64,000 nucleotides of DNA from Breoghania sp037026715 (GCF_037026715.1 NZ_JBANCG010000006.1:310001-374000); one strand, 5' to 3'; counted from the first letter of the stretch, positions 43,756 through 53,556 are shown. Notes: generated from the sequence alone by a model not told the origin. Program-made: numbers and translations.

Positions 43756-45528
43756 TCAAGCGCTTTCGCTGTGCTGTTCCTTGCGCGGCGTGCGCGCATG
43801 CAGGATGTCCGTGCCGGCGAAGAGACCGCCGGTGAGCTGCAACTGCAGCCGGTCGAAATCGCGCTGGCGCACGTCTTCCTCTATCGCCGAAATGCGGTCG
43901 GCCGGGATGGAGAGTGCCGCCAGTGCGGCCCGGCCGAAGACGATGCCGGATTCGAACGTCTCGCGGATGTGGAAATCGACGCCCATCTTGGTCAGGTCGA
44001 TCGCATGGGCCTGGTCCGTCGCCCGGCAGTAGAGGCGCGCCTGCGGGAAATTCTCGCGGATGCACTCGATCGCCTTGTGCATGATGTCGTCGCGCTCCAC
44101 GCACAGCGCCACGACGGCGGCCTGATCGGCTCCGGCCGAGCGCAGCACGTCGGCGCGGGTTATGTCGCCGTAGTAGACCTTGTAGCCGAGCTTGCGGGCG
44201 TAGTTGATGCGGTCGGCGTTGCGGTCCATGGCAGTGATCGAGATGCCCTCGGCGGCGAGCATCTGCGCCGCGACCATGCCGAATCGGCCGAAGCCGCAGA
44301 TCAGCACGCTGGCCTTCGCTTCCTCGAAACTCTCCACGATCTCCGGCGCCACGCCGCGCGCGCGCAGGCGCTCCGCGATCCGGTCGTAGGCCGCGCACAC
44401 GATCGGGGTCATCATCATCGAAAGGATGACGACGGCGATGAGGCCGGACTTGTCGTCGGCATTCATAAGCCGGAGCGTATAGGCGGAGGAGAACAGCACG
44501 AAGGCGAATTCGCCGCCCTGCGGCAGGGTGGTCGCGATGCGCAGCGCATCGGTGTTGGATGAACCGAAGATACGCGACAACGCCCAGAGAACCAGCCCCT
44601 TGACGCTCATCACCGCTGCGACGCCGGCCAGAATGATCGGCCATGAGGAAAACACGACGTCGAGGGCGAAGGTCATCCCCACCGCCATGAAGAACAGGCC
44701 CATGAGCAGCGAGCGGAAAGGCTCGATATCGGCTTCCAGCGTGTGGCGGAACGAGGATTCGGCGAGCAGCACGCCGGCGATGAAGGCGCCCAGCGCCATG
44801 GACAGGCCGGCCAGGTGCAGCACGGTCGCGCTGCCGAGCGCCACCAGAAGTGCCGCGATCAGCATGACCTCGCGCGCGCCCCAGTGGGTGAGGAAGGAGA
44901 AGAGGGGATTGAGGCCGTAGCGCCCGACCAGAAGCACGCTGCCGATGGCGGCCAAGGCGATCCCCGCCTCCTGCCACACGGGCATGGAAGGCTCGCTCGT
45001 TCCCGGCGCCAGCAGCGAAACGCCGGCCAGAAGCGGCACGATGGCGATGTCCTGCAACAGCAGGATGGCGAAGGCGCGCTGGCCGTACGTCGTCTGCAAC
45101 TGGCCGCGCTCCTGAAGCAGCTGCAGGGCAAAGGCGGTGGAGGACAGCGCCATGCCAAACCCGGCGACGGCGGCGACGCGCCACGAATCGGCGATTGTCA
45201 TGATGAGCGCGGTCAGAACCAGTCCGGTCAGCAGCACCTGCGCGACGCCGAGCCCGAATATGTCCCTGCGCATGCGCCACAGCCGGGCCGGATTGAGCTC
45301 CAGCCCGATCAGGAACAGCAGCAGCACCACGCCAAGCTCGGAGACCTGAAGAATACTCTCCGGATTGCGGAAGAGCCCGAGCCCGTGCGGCCCGATCAGG
45401 ATGCCTGCGCCGAGATAGCCGAGGACGGCGCCGAGCCCGAGACGTTTTGCCAGGGGGACGGCAACGACGGCAGTTGCGAGCAGGACGACGGATTCGAGCA
45501 GAAACGGAGGCGCGGCATCAGTGGCCAT
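43756..45528 (-). CDS. CPA2-type cation:proton antiporter (KefB/KefC-like)
   Basis: This 590-residue protein is of the KefB/C type. About twelve membrane helices form the Na/H-exchanger fold (residues about 8-385; LGYLGAGILIGPHGLGL, FLIGLELNP, GFGMALSSTAFALQLL, ILLLQDIAIVPLL, LPQGGEFAFVLFSSAY). An RCK nucleotide-binding domain follows at about 410-530, with CGFGRFGMVAAQML and YGDITRADVLRSAGAD. It exports potassium in exchange for protons at the inner membrane. Glutathione gating is known for the E. coli proteins but cannot be read here. No ancillary KefF/G gene is next to it. Confidence 0.92.
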   Translation of the reverse strand: MATDAAPPFLLESVVLLATAVVAVPLAKRLGLGAVLGYLGAGILIGPHGLGLFRNPESILQVSELGVVLLLFLIGLELNPARLWRMRRDIFGLGVAQVLLTGLVLTALIMTIADSWRVAAVAGFGMALSSTAFALQLLQERGQLQTTYGQRAFAILLLQDIAIVPLLAGVSLLAPGTSEPSMPVWQEAGIALAAIGSVLLVGRYGLNPLFSFLTHWGAREVMLIAALLVALGSATVLHLAGLSMALGAFIAGVLLAESSFRHTLEADIEPFRSLLMGLFFMAVGMTFALDVVFSSWPIILAGVAAVMSVKGLVLWALSRIFGSSNTDALRIATTLPQGGEFAFVLFSSAYTLRLMNADDKSGLIAVVILSMMMTPIVCAAYDRIAERLRARGVAPEIVESFEEAKASVLICGFGRFGMVAAQMLAAEGISITAMDRNADRINYARKLGYKVYYGDITRADVLRSAGADQAAVVALCVERDDIMHKAIECIRENFPQARLYCRATDQAHAIDLTKMGVDFHIRETFESGIVFGRAALAALSIPADRISAIEEDVRQRDFDRLQLQLTGGLFAGTDILHARTPRKEQHSESA

Positions 45529-45713
45529 GGGCGGCTTTCAAGTGTGACCGACAAGGGAGATGTCCCTATGGTAACAGACTAATCCCCCTGCAAAACGTTG
45601 CTGCCCAGATTTATTTTCATGGCCGCCGTTCGGGGAGTTTCAAGCATTCGCATGCAGTGCCGTAGCGGCATTCTGGTTGGCGATCGCCGCGCCACGGCCC
45701 CGGAATGAGAAGG

Positions 45714-46385
45714 CTATCCGCAGGGCCGAGGCGCGCGGCCGGGCGCGGGCAGGGCGCGTCCCTTTCCGGTGAAGGCTTGCAGGCGCCTCAGGTGTGTCTC
45801 CAGCACGATCGCGTTGACGAAGAGGAGCCCGGTCAGCCCCGCGCGTTTCGCGCCGTCGATGTTCCTGCGGGAATCATCGACCATTGCCGTACGCTCCGGC
45901 GCATGGCCGTGACGCGCGCAGATCTTCCGGTAAAGGACTGGGTCCGGCTTGCGTGCGCCGAATTCGGCCGAGACATGGGCCGATGCGCCGAACAGGGCGA
46001 GCGCTTCCGGCGCGCAGTCGGCGAGCGTTTCCTTCAGTAGGATCGGGTTGTTCGTCAGCATGGCGATATCGACATGACGCTTCAGCCGGCGCGCCAGTTC
46101 GAAGACGCGGGGCTTCACGCTCATCATGTCGCGCCGGATCCCGGCCCAGGTCTGCCGGTCGACTTTGTGGCCCAGCCTTTCGCTGAAACCCGCAAGATAG
46201 GCGTCGCCGGTTGCCGGATCGCCGGCTTCCGCCCGGGCTTCGAAATCGGATCTGAAAATCGCATCGTCAATCTCGCGGGGCGTGCGCCCGCTCAACGCGG
46301 AAAGCGCCCGGAGCCGGGCGCCGGCATGCTTGTCATAGAGCACGCCATCCATGTCGAAGACGACGAAGGTGATCCGATCCGCCAT
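45714..46385 (-). CDS. HAD family phosphatase
   Basis: This 223-residue class I HAD hydrolase has motif I FDMDGVLYD, motif II LTNNP, motif III Lys in ARKPDPVLYRK and motif IV VDDSRRNIDGAKRAG. A helical cap lies between motifs I and II. The substrate is unknown. GGAGG six bases before the ATG supports the start. It follows tldD on the same strand after 18 bases, so it is cotranscribed with it. Confidence 0.9.
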   Translation of the reverse strand: MADRITFVVFDMDGVLYDKHAGARLRALSALSGRTPREIDDAIFRSDFEARAEAGDPATGDAYLAGFSERLGHKVDRQTWAGIRRDMMSVKPRVFELARRLKRHVDIAMLTNNPILLKETLADCAPEALALFGASAHVSAEFGARKPDPVLYRKICARHGHAPERTAMVDDSRRNIDGAKRAGLTGLLFVNAIVLETHLRRLQAFTGKGRALPAPGRAPRPCG

Positions 46386-46403
46386 CCGTCGCCTCCATAG
46401 GCT

Positions 46404-47825
46404 TCAGGCGGCGGTGCCGCCCACCGTCAGCGCGTTGATCCGCATGGTCGGCTGCCCGACGCCCACCGGCACGCCCTGACCCTGCTTGCCGCAGGTGCCG
46501 ATGCCGGGATCGAGCGCCATGTCGTTGCCGATCATCGGCACGCGGGTGAGCGCGTCCGGTCCGTTGCCGATCAGCATCGCGCCTTTTACCGGCGCGCCGA
46601 TCTTGCCGTTCTCGATCTGGTAGGCCTCGGTGCAGGAGAACACGAACTTGCCGGAGGTGATATCCACCTGACCGCCGCCGAAGGAGACGGCGTAGATGCC
46701 GTTCTTCACCGAAGCGATGATTTCGGCCGGATCGTGCTCGCCCGCGCGCATGATGGTGTTGGTCATGCGCGGCATCGGTATGTGGGCAAACGATTGCCGC
46801 CGCCCGTTGCCGGTCGGCTTCATGCCCATGAGGCGGGCGTTCTGGCGGTCCTGCATGTAGCCGACGAGAATGCCGTCTTCGATCAGGACGGTTTCCGACG
46901 TCGGCGTGCCCTCATCGTCCACGGTCAGCGAACCGCGGCGGTTGGCGATGGTGCCGTCGTCGATGACGGTAACCCCCGGCGAGGCGACACGCTGGCCCAT
47001 CAGGCCGGCGAAGGCGGAGGTCTTCTTGCGGTTGAAATCGCCTTCAAGTCCGTGGCCGACCGCCTCGTGCAGAAGAATGCCCGGCCAGCCGGAGCCCAGC
47101 ACCACATCGAAGGTACCGGCCGGGGCCGGGATCGCATCGAGATTGACCAGCGCCTGGCGAAGCGCCTCGTCCACCGCATGCTTCCAGTTGGCCTCGGCAA
47201 TGAACTCGCCGTAGGGCTGCCGTCCGCCGATGCCGTACGAGCCCGTTTCCTGCCGGTCGCCCTCGCCGGCGACGACGGAGACGTTGAAGCGCACCAGCGG
47301 ACGGATGTCCTGGACCCGGTGACCATCGGCGCGCAGAATGTCGACCACCTGCCACGAGCCCGCCAGCGACACGCTTACCTGCCGCACCCGCGGATCCTTG
47401 TCGCGCGCATAGGCGTCGACGCGCTGGAGCAGCTGGACCTTTTCTTCAAAGCCCGGCGCTTCCAGCGGATTTTCGGCCCCGTAGAGCCTTGCGTTGGTGC
47501 CCGCTGGCGGCGCGGCATAAGTGCCGGTGTGGCCGGTCTTCACCGCCTGAACGGCATCTGCCGCCCGCTTAAGCGCGGCTTCGGAGATCTCGCCGGAATG
47601 GGCATAGCCAGCCGCCTCGCCGGCAACCGCCCGGAGGCCGAAGCCCTGAGACGTGTCGAAGCTTGCCGATTTCAGCCGTCCGTTGTCCCAGCCGAGGGCC
47701 TCCGACTGCGAATATTCGAGAAAGAGCTCGCCGTCATCGGCGTCGGCAAGCGCGTCGCCGGTAATGCGGAGCGCCGTCTCCAGTCCAACGCCGGAGCTTT
47801 CCAGAAGGTCGATGTCCGTGCTCAT
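46404..47825 (-). CDS. tldD: Metalloprotease TldD
   Basis: TldD is the zinc-bearing subunit of the TldD/TldE protease. The 473-residue protein has the metal motif HEAVGHGLEGD (HExxxH, from about residue 252), the family's distal blocks DDEGTPTSETVLIEDG and GQVDITSGKFVFSCTEAYQIE (in part), and the conserved C-terminal region. The start has GGAG nine bases upstream of ATG 47823-47825. The catalytically silent partner, pmbA, lies about 8 kb away on the other strand. Confidence 0.95.
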   Translation of the reverse strand: MSTDIDLLESSGVGLETALRITGDALADADDGELFLEYSQSEALGWDNGRLKSASFDTSQGFGLRAVAGEAAGYAHSGEISEAALKRAADAVQAVKTGHTGTYAAPPAGTNARLYGAENPLEAPGFEEKVQLLQRVDAYARDKDPRVRQVSVSLAGSWQVVDILRADGHRVQDIRPLVRFNVSVVAGEGDRQETGSYGIGGRQPYGEFIAEANWKHAVDEALRQALVNLDAIPAPAGTFDVVLGSGWPGILLHEAVGHGLEGDFNRKKTSAFAGLMGQRVASPGVTVIDDGTIANRRGSLTVDDEGTPTSETVLIEDGILVGYMQDRQNARLMGMKPTGNGRRQSFAHIPMPRMTNTIMRAGEHDPAEIIASVKNGIYAVSFGGGQVDITSGKFVFSCTEAYQIENGKIGAPVKGAMLIGNGPDALTRVPMIGNDMALDPGIGTCGKQGQGVPVGVGQPTMRINALTVGGTAA

Positions 47826-47892
47826 CTCTCGTTACTCCGAAAGGTCTGGGGGAGGTGGCAGGCATACGGGCCGGGCATGGATCGCAAGGCGT

Positions 47893-48501
47893 TCACGCTC
47901 GTCTCATGCCGGCGAGCCAGGCTGCGCCTGCCATCAATATGGTGCCGGTCGTGCGCCCCAGCCAGAGGCGGGCGCGTGGACGGGCGAACAGTTTGCGTCC
48001 GGCGCCTCCGGCAAAGGCGTAGAGGCAGTCGACCGACGTGACCATGACCAGGTAGGTCACGGCAAGCCCCGCGAATTGAGGGCCGGCCGGCAATGAGGCG
48101 TCGATGAACTGCGGCAGCAGCGCGGCGAAGAAGGCGACGGTCTTCGGGTTGGCGAGCCCCACGAGGAAACCGCGGCGCAGGTCCCGTCGCCCGGGTGCGA
48201 CCTCTATGACGGGATCGCCCGCGTGGCGCCACGCCTGGAGGCCGAGCCAGGCGAGATAGGCGGCGCCGGCAAAGCGCAGGATGTCGAACGCAAGGGTATA
48301 GGCCGACACAAGCCAGGCAAGTCCGCTTGCCACCAGAACGAGCTGCGCGGCCTGGGCGGTGGTGGTTCCCGCTACGGTCAGCAACCCGGCGCGGGCTCCG
48401 TGGTGTGCCGATGTTGTGACGATCAGCGTGACGTTTGGCCCCGGAATGAGGGCAATGACGCCTGCTACGGCAAGAAAGGCGATATAGAGCTGGACGTTCA
48501 T
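47893..48501 (-). CDS. LysE/RhtB family amino-acid exporter
   Basis: This 202-residue protein has six hydrophobic segments. It keeps the LysE pattern: ALIPGPNVTLIVTTSAHHGARAG near the N-terminus (in part), FAGAAYLAWLGLQAWR, GFLVGLANPKTVAFFAALLPQF. It exports small amino acids or derivatives by proton exchange, and the substrate cannot be assigned. It lies upstream of tldD on the same strand, about 70 bases away. Confidence 0.9.
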   Translation of the reverse strand: MNVQLYIAFLAVAGVIALIPGPNVTLIVTTSAHHGARAGLLTVAGTTTAQAAQLVLVASGLAWLVSAYTLAFDILRFAGAAYLAWLGLQAWRHAGDPVIEVAPGRRDLRRGFLVGLANPKTVAFFAALLPQFIDASLPAGPQFAGLAVTYLVMVTSVDCLYAFAGGAGRKLFARPRARLWLGRTTGTILMAGAAWLAGMRRA

Positions 48502-48625
48502 GTGGTCGAAGTCCCGGGCAAGCGCATCAGGAGGGCGCGGCCCCGTCTGGAGCCGTGTCGGAAAAGGTAATCCCTCGGTGTCTCCGTCGCAATCGCCGCA
48601 ACGCCTTGAAACAGTGTCGCCGGCA

Positions 48626-49150
48626 CTATTTCAGCGCATCATAGCCTTGTGTGAAGCCGTTGAGCGAGATCGGAATGCCGATGCCTTCTTCCGGGGTCTG
48701 GAAGATGATGAAGGTGGCGAGCTTGCCGGTGCGCATCTTGTCCAGCAGCTGGTCCTGCAGGATGACCTCGGCGATGCAGCCGTTGGGCAGGCAGCGCACG
48801 AAGCCGGCGCGTCCGATATCCTCGCCGTCGACCTTGAGGCCCAGGCCGAAGGGCAGCAGCACGCCGAGAGGCGCCAGAACCCGCAGGATCTTGGCTTCCT
48901 TGTCCGCCGTCTTCAGCACGATCACCGACAGGCCGACATTCTCGCGATCCTCGGCGGTGACGTTCTGGATGAGCGCGCACTGTTCGGACTTGGCACCGGG
49001 AGGCGTGTCGCAACGGATCTGCCAGTCGCCGTGCACTTCCTTGACCGCGCCCTGCGCCATCGCCGGGGCGGTGAATCCCTCGATCATCGCGCTCGCGACG
49101 AGAAGGCAGGCGATCCCCGCCCTGGCCATGCGCATGGACAAATCGAACAC
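48626..49150 (-). CDS. Invasion-associated locus B (IalB) family protein
   Basis: This 174-residue exported protein has a signal peptide (cleavage near PAMAQG). The mature part follows IalB: HGDWQIRCDTPPGAKSEQCA, LIQNVTAEDRENVGLSV, RVLAPLGVLLPFGLGL, GRAGFVRCLPNGC and FIIFQTPEEGIGIP. Four cysteines suggest two disulfides. IalB was named from Bartonella, where it affects red-cell invasion, but the family is common in free-living alphaproteobacteria with unknown function. The start is GTG 49148-49150, with GGAGG five bases before it. It is divergent from the cox operon. Confidence 0.92.
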   Translation of the reverse strand: MFDLSMRMARAGIACLLVASAMIEGFTAPAMAQGAVKEVHGDWQIRCDTPPGAKSEQCALIQNVTAEDRENVGLSVIVLKTADKEAKILRVLAPLGVLLPFGLGLKVDGEDIGRAGFVRCLPNGCIAEVILQDQLLDKMRTGKLATFIIFQTPEEGIGIPISLNGFTQGYDALK

Positions 49151-49675
49151 GTCAGCCTCCGAATCGGATGTCAGTCATTGAGGTTCGTCAAACGGCTGCG
49201 AATCACCGCCGCCGCAAACGCCTGATCTGGTGCGACATTGCCCGAGATGCCTGTCCCGTTCCAGTCCCCACACCTGCTGACGCGCCGCGATGGCGGAAAT
49301 GAGGCCGTGCGCGAGCCGGAACGCCGCATGTGCTTCAGGCTTTCCGGGGTTTTCGCGAGGCTTTTGCAATCTGGAGGCCGGCAAGGAACGTCTGGTTCGT
49401 CGCGCAGAGGAAGGTGCGCTTCATCGGCGATACCATCCGTTTGTCCACTTGGGGCCCCTGCGACAATATGCTAGAGGTGCGGCAAATGGACGCCGCTAGC
49501 GCCAAGTGCCTATGGCTCCTGCACTGTTTGTGCCTAGTATCCGGTCATTAGCAAGCCGAACCGGTGCCATGTGCGAATTGTTGTGGAGGTCGCCGTAGAG
49601 TAACGTCTGGCAGCGAATAGAATTCGGATAGATAACGGTCGCCCGAGGGGGCGGAGGCCTGGAATAGGCACCGAG
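49151..49675. other. Divergent region upstream of the cytochrome oxidase operon
   Basis: This long non-coding region between ialB-like and coxB carries the promoters of both. The part nearest coxB (49500-49640) is relatively AT-rich. I see no gene on either strand with a plausible start and no named operator. Confidence 0.45.
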
Positions 49676-50623
49676 ATGGAGAGGGAGCGCATCAAGGTGA
49701 TTAACCCGCTTAAGCGTATCTGGGAGGGGGCGCGGTTCGGCGGTGCGGTAGCAGCCGCGCTTGCGGGAACCGCGTCGGCGGCGCTGGCAGCAGAGCCCGA
49801 GCCGTGGGCCATCAACCTTCAGCCGGCCGCAACCGACGTCATGCGAGATATCCATGCCTTTTCGGATTTCACCATGTGGATCGTGGTGCCGATCGTCGGG
49901 CTGGTGACGATCCTGCTGGCGGTCGTCATGTTCCGCTTCAACGCGCGGGCCAATCCGACGCCGTCCCGAACCTCTCACAACACCTTGATCGAAGTTCTGT
50001 GGACCGTCTTGCCGATCCTGATTCTGGTGGCGATCGCGATCCCGTCCTTCCGTCTGCTCTACAAGGAACTCGTGATTCCGCCGGCGGACCTGACGGTCAA
50101 GGCGACCGGGTATCAGTGGGCCTGGGGGTATGAGTACACCGACGATGCCTATGCGGGCATCTCGTTCGACGCCTACATGCTGAGCGACGACGAGCGGGCC
50201 GAGCGCATCGCTGCTGGCGCCAGCGAGGCTTCGCTGCCGCGCCTGCTCGCCGCCGACTACGACGTCGTGGTTCCGGCCGGCAAGATCGTGCGGGTTCAGG
50301 TCACCTCCACCGACGTGATCCATTCCTTCGCGATGCCCGCGTTCGGGATCAAGGTCGATGCCATTCCGGGTCGGCTGAACGAGACCTGGTTCAAGGCCGA
50401 GGCGCCCGGCGTCTACTACGGCCAGTGCTCCGAATTGTGCGGCAAGGACCATGCCTTCATGCCGATCGTCATTCGTGTCGTGACCGAAGAGCAGTTTGCT
50501 GCCTGGGCCGAGGCGGCCAAAGACGACGTGGATGCGGCGAACCAGCTGCTGGCCGGCATGATCGCCAAGACCCGGCCCGTGGCCGAACGGGACACGGACA
50601 AGCTGGAGATGGCGGCACGCTGA
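49676..50623 (+). CDS. ctaC: Cytochrome c oxidase subunit II
   Basis: This 315-residue CoxB carries the CuA centre in the periplasm. It has an N-terminal signal-like segment (AALAGTASAALAAE), two membrane helices (about 58-82, 96-120), the aromatic KATGYQWAWGYEY, HSFAMPAFGIKVDAIPGR and the CuA ligands in GQCSELCGKDHAFMP. It accepts electrons from cytochrome c. The ATG at 49676 could be replaced by GTG 49697 (VINPLKRI), which has GGGAG nine bases upstream. It heads the operon ctaC-ctaD-ctaB-ctaF-ctaG-ctaE. Confidence 0.96.
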   Translation: MERERIKVINPLKRIWEGARFGGAVAAALAGTASAALAAEPEPWAINLQPAATDVMRDIHAFSDFTMWIVVPIVGLVTILLAVVMFRFNARANPTPSRTSHNTLIEVLWTVLPILILVAIAIPSFRLLYKELVIPPADLTVKATGYQWAWGYEYTDDAYAGISFDAYMLSDDERAERIAAGASEASLPRLLAADYDVVVPAGKIVRVQVTSTDVIHSFAMPAFGIKVDAIPGRLNETWFKAEAPGVYYGQCSELCGKDHAFMPIVIRVVTEEQFAAWAEAAKDDVDAANQLLAGMIAKTRPVAERDTDKLEMAAR

Positions 50624-50827
50624 GCGGCGCCGTGCATCGCGCGGCATCGTGCCGGGGAAGAACCCGCACGATGCCCGCCGATCTGACAGACAGGAAAACC
50701 GGCGCGTCCTCCCGGGGCCGAAGCGATGCTTCGACAGGGGGCGGGCCGCAACGAACAGGATGCCGGCGGGCGCGCTGGAGCGGGCGGCAGCAGCCGGAAC
50801 GATCAGGACTTAGGGGAGAAAGACAAG

Positions 50828-52474
50828 ATGGCGGCTTCCGAGGCCCATGCAGTGCATGACCATCCGCATGGATGGCGGCGTTACGTCTATTCGACGAACC
50901 ACAAGGACATCGGCACGATGTACCTGATCTTCGCCATCACGGCGGGGGTCATCGGCGGATTCCTCTCGGTGATGATGCGCTGGGAGCTGCAGGAGCCGGG
51001 CATCCAGATCTTCCACGGTCTGGCTGCGATGGTCTACGGGGCGGAAGGGGCAGCTGCGACGGATGTCGGCAAGTCCATGTACAACGCCTTCACCACGGCG
51101 CACGGCCTGATCATGATCTTCTTCATGGTCATGCCGGCGCTGATCGGCGGCTTCGCCAACTGGTTCGTGCCGATCATGATCGGCGCGCCGGACATGGCGT
51201 TCCCGCGCATGAACAACATCTCCTTCTGGCTGCTGCCGCCGGCCTTTATCCTGCTGCTGCTGTCGATGTTCGCGCCCTCGGCTCCCGGCGCCTACGGCGT
51301 TGGCGGTGGCTGGACGATCTATCCGCCGCTCTCCACCTCCGGCCAGCCGGGGCCTGCCATGGACATGGCGATCCTGTCTCTGCACATCGCCGGTGCCTCG
51401 TCGATTCTGGGTGCGATCAACTTCATCACCACGATCTTCAACATGCGCGCGCCGGGCATGACGCTGCACAAGATGCCGCTGTTTGCCTGGTCGGTGCTGG
51501 TGACGGCCTTCCTGTTGCTTCTGTCGCTGCCCGTGCTTGCCGGCGGCATCACCATGCTGCTGACCGACCGCAACTTCGGCACGACCTTCTTTGCGCCGGC
51601 CGGTGGCGGTGATCCGATCCTGTTCCAGCACCTGTTCTGGTTCTTCGGCCACCCGGAGGTCTACATCCTGATCCTCCCGGCCTTCGGCATCGTTTCGCAC
51701 ATCGTCTCGACCTTCTCCAGAAAGCCGATCTTCGGCTATCTCGGCATGGCCTATGCCATGGTCGCCATCGGTGTCGTCGGCTTCATCGTGTGGGCGCACC
51801 ACATGTACACCGTCGGCCTGGACGTCGACACGCAGGCCTATTTCGTCTTCGCCACTATGGTCATCGCGGTGCCGACGGGCGTGAAGATCTTTTCCTGGAT
51901 CGCCACCATGTGGGGCGGGTCGATCAGTTTCCGCACGCCAATGCTGTGGGCGCTGGGCTTCATCTTCCTGTTCACCATCGGCGGCGTGACGGGCGTCCAG
52001 CTCGCCAATGCCGGTCTCGACCGGTCGCTGCACGACACCTATTTCGTGGTGGCCCACTTCCACTACGTGCTGTCGCTGGGCGCGGTCTTCGCCATCTTCG
52101 GCGGCTGGTACTACTGGTTCCCGAAGATGTTCGGCTACATGTACAACGAGGCGATCGCCAAGACCCATTTCTGGGTGACCTTCATCGGCGTGAACCTGAT
52201 CTTCTTCCCCCAGCACTTCCTGGGTGTGAACGGCATGCCGCGCCGCTACATCGATTATCCGGACGCGTTCGCGCACTGGAACTGGATCTCTTCGGTCGGC
52301 TCCTATATTTCGGCGGTGGGGGTTCTGATCTTCCTGGCGGGGGTCGTGGAGGCGTTTGCGAGGAAGCGGGTGGCTGGCGACAATCCGTGGGGCGAAGGCG
52401 CGACGACGCTGGAGTGGACCCTGTCCTCGCCGCCGCCCTTCCATCAGTTCGAGACGCTGCCGCGCATCAAGTAG
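50828..52474 (+). CDS. ctaD: Cytochrome c oxidase subunit I
   Basis: This 548-residue CoxA is the catalytic subunit of the aa3-type oxidase. It reduces oxygen to water and pumps protons. Heme a, heme a3 and CuB ligands are visible: TTAHGLIMIFF, FFGHPEVYILILP (in part), VWAHHMYTVGLDVD and HFHYVLSLGA. NHKDIGTMYLIF starts the membrane domain. The GHPEVY motif contains the His-Tyr cross-link site and the K-channel entry. GGGGAG lies before ATG 50828. A GC-rich hairpin separates it from ctaB. Confidence 0.98.
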   Translation: MAASEAHAVHDHPHGWRRYVYSTNHKDIGTMYLIFAITAGVIGGFLSVMMRWELQEPGIQIFHGLAAMVYGAEGAAATDVGKSMYNAFTTAHGLIMIFFMVMPALIGGFANWFVPIMIGAPDMAFPRMNNISFWLLPPAFILLLLSMFAPSAPGAYGVGGGWTIYPPLSTSGQPGPAMDMAILSLHIAGASSILGAINFITTIFNMRAPGMTLHKMPLFAWSVLVTAFLLLLSLPVLAGGITMLLTDRNFGTTFFAPAGGGDPILFQHLFWFFGHPEVYILILPAFGIVSHIVSTFSRKPIFGYLGMAYAMVAIGVVGFIVWAHHMYTVGLDVDTQAYFVFATMVIAVPTGVKIFSWIATMWGGSISFRTPMLWALGFIFLFTIGGVTGVQLANAGLDRSLHDTYFVVAHFHYVLSLGAVFAIFGGWYYWFPKMFGYMYNEAIAKTHFWVTFIGVNLIFFPQHFLGVNGMPRRYIDYPDAFAHWNWISSVGSYISAVGVLIFLAGVVEAFARKRVAGDNPWGEGATTLEWTLSSPPPFHQFETLPRIK

Positions 52475-52499
52475 GACGCGAGGCAGCCGGTTGAGTAAC

Positions 52500-52532
52500 G
52501 CGGCGGCGCCGGACCCGGTCCGACGCCGCCGC
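52500..52532 (+). other. GC-rich hairpin between ctaD and ctaB
   Basis: GCGGCGGCG (52500-52508) pairs perfectly with CGCCGCCGC (52524-52532), with further inner pairing CGGACC/GGTCCG. No T-tract follows, so it is not a standard terminator. It may protect the 3' end of ctaD mRNA or tune expression of the assembly genes downstream. Confidence 0.6.
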
Positions 52533-52578
52533 GCCAAATCAAAGAGCCGTCAAGGCCGAAAAAGACAGGAATTCGCGC

Positions 52579-53556
52579 ATGTCGCTGGTCGAGCGTCACG
52601 ACAGCACAACAGCCGCCGGCTGGGACGGCGGTACCGGATCGGTTGGCGACTACTTCGCCCTCCTGAAGCCGCGTGTGATGTCGCTGGTGATCTTTACCGC
52701 CCTCGTCGGTATCGTTCTGGCACCGGGCGGGCTTCATCCGGTCCTCGCCGGAACCGCGCTCTTGTGCATCGCCATCGGCGCAGGCGCTTCCGGTGCGCTC
52801 AACATGTGGTACGACGCCGATATCGACCTCGTGATGTCGCGCACCGCCAGCAGGCCCGTGCCGGCCGGCCGGGTAACGGCCGAGGAGGCGCTCGCCTTCG
52901 GACTGACGCTCGCCTGCGGCTCGGTGCTGATGATCGGGCTTGCGGTCAACCTGCTCGCGGCCGGGCTGCTCGCCTTCACCATCTTCTTCTATGTCGTCGT
53001 CTACACGATGTGGCTGAAGCGTTCCACGCCTCAGAACATTGTCATAGGTGGCGCGGCCGGCGCGCTGCCGCCGGTCATCGGCTGGGCGGCGGTGACAGGT
53101 TCGGTGAGCCTTGAGAGCATTGTGCTGTTCCTGATCATCTTCATGTGGACGCCGCCGCACTTCTGGGCGCTGGCGCTCTTCAAGTCGTCGGATTACGAGG
53201 CGGCCGGCGTGCCGATGCTGCCGGTGGTGCGCGGACCGCGCTCGACCCGCAACCACATCCTCATCTATTCGCTGCTGCTGGCGCCGATCGGTCTGACGCC
53301 GACGCTGATCGGCCTTGCCGGCCCGGTCTACGGTGTCGCCGCAGCCGCGCTGGGCCTGGTCTTCGTCTGGCTGGCGGTCGATGTGTGGCGCCGCCGGGAG
53401 GGGCCGCTCGCAACCCGCGCCGCGGTTCGTCTCTTCCTGTTTTCCATCTTCTATCTGTTCGCTCTCTTCGCCCTTCTGTTCGTCGAGCGGCTCGTGACGC
53501 TGGCCATGCCGGGATTGGGCAAAGGCCTAGCCCTGGCGCTCGGGTTTGGGGGCTGA
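52579..53556 (+). CDS. ctaB: Protoheme IX farnesyltransferase (heme O synthase)
   Basis: CtaB/CyoE converts heme b to heme O, the precursor of heme a for the oxidase. The 325-residue UbiA-type protein has about nine helices and Asp-rich motifs in NMWYDADIDLVMSRT (followed by RPVPAGRV) and the later segment VVYTMWLKRSTPQNIVIGG (in part). FMWTPPHFWALALF is typical of heme O synthases. AGGA eight bases before ATG 52579 supports the start. Confidence 0.97.
   Translation: MSLVERHDSTTAAGWDGGTGSVGDYFALLKPRVMSLVIFTALVGIVLAPGGLHPVLAGTALLCIAIGAGASGALNMWYDADIDLVMSRTASRPVPAGRVTAEEALAFGLTLACGSVLMIGLAVNLLAAGLLAFTIFFYVVVYTMWLKRSTPQNIVIGGAAGALPPVIGWAAVTGSVSLESIVLFLIIFMWTPPHFWALALFKSSDYEAAGVPMLPVVRGPRSTRNHILIYSLLLAPIGLTPTLIGLAGPVYGVAAAALGLVFVWLAVDVWRRREGPLATRAAVRLFLFSIFYLFALFALLFVERLVTLAMPGLGKGLALALGFGG

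Noticed and set aside
50810..52537. 575-residue open frame antisense to ctaD
   Set aside because: It is a shadow of the subunit I gene. The sequence is rich in Arg, His, Asp and Gly with no domain pattern.
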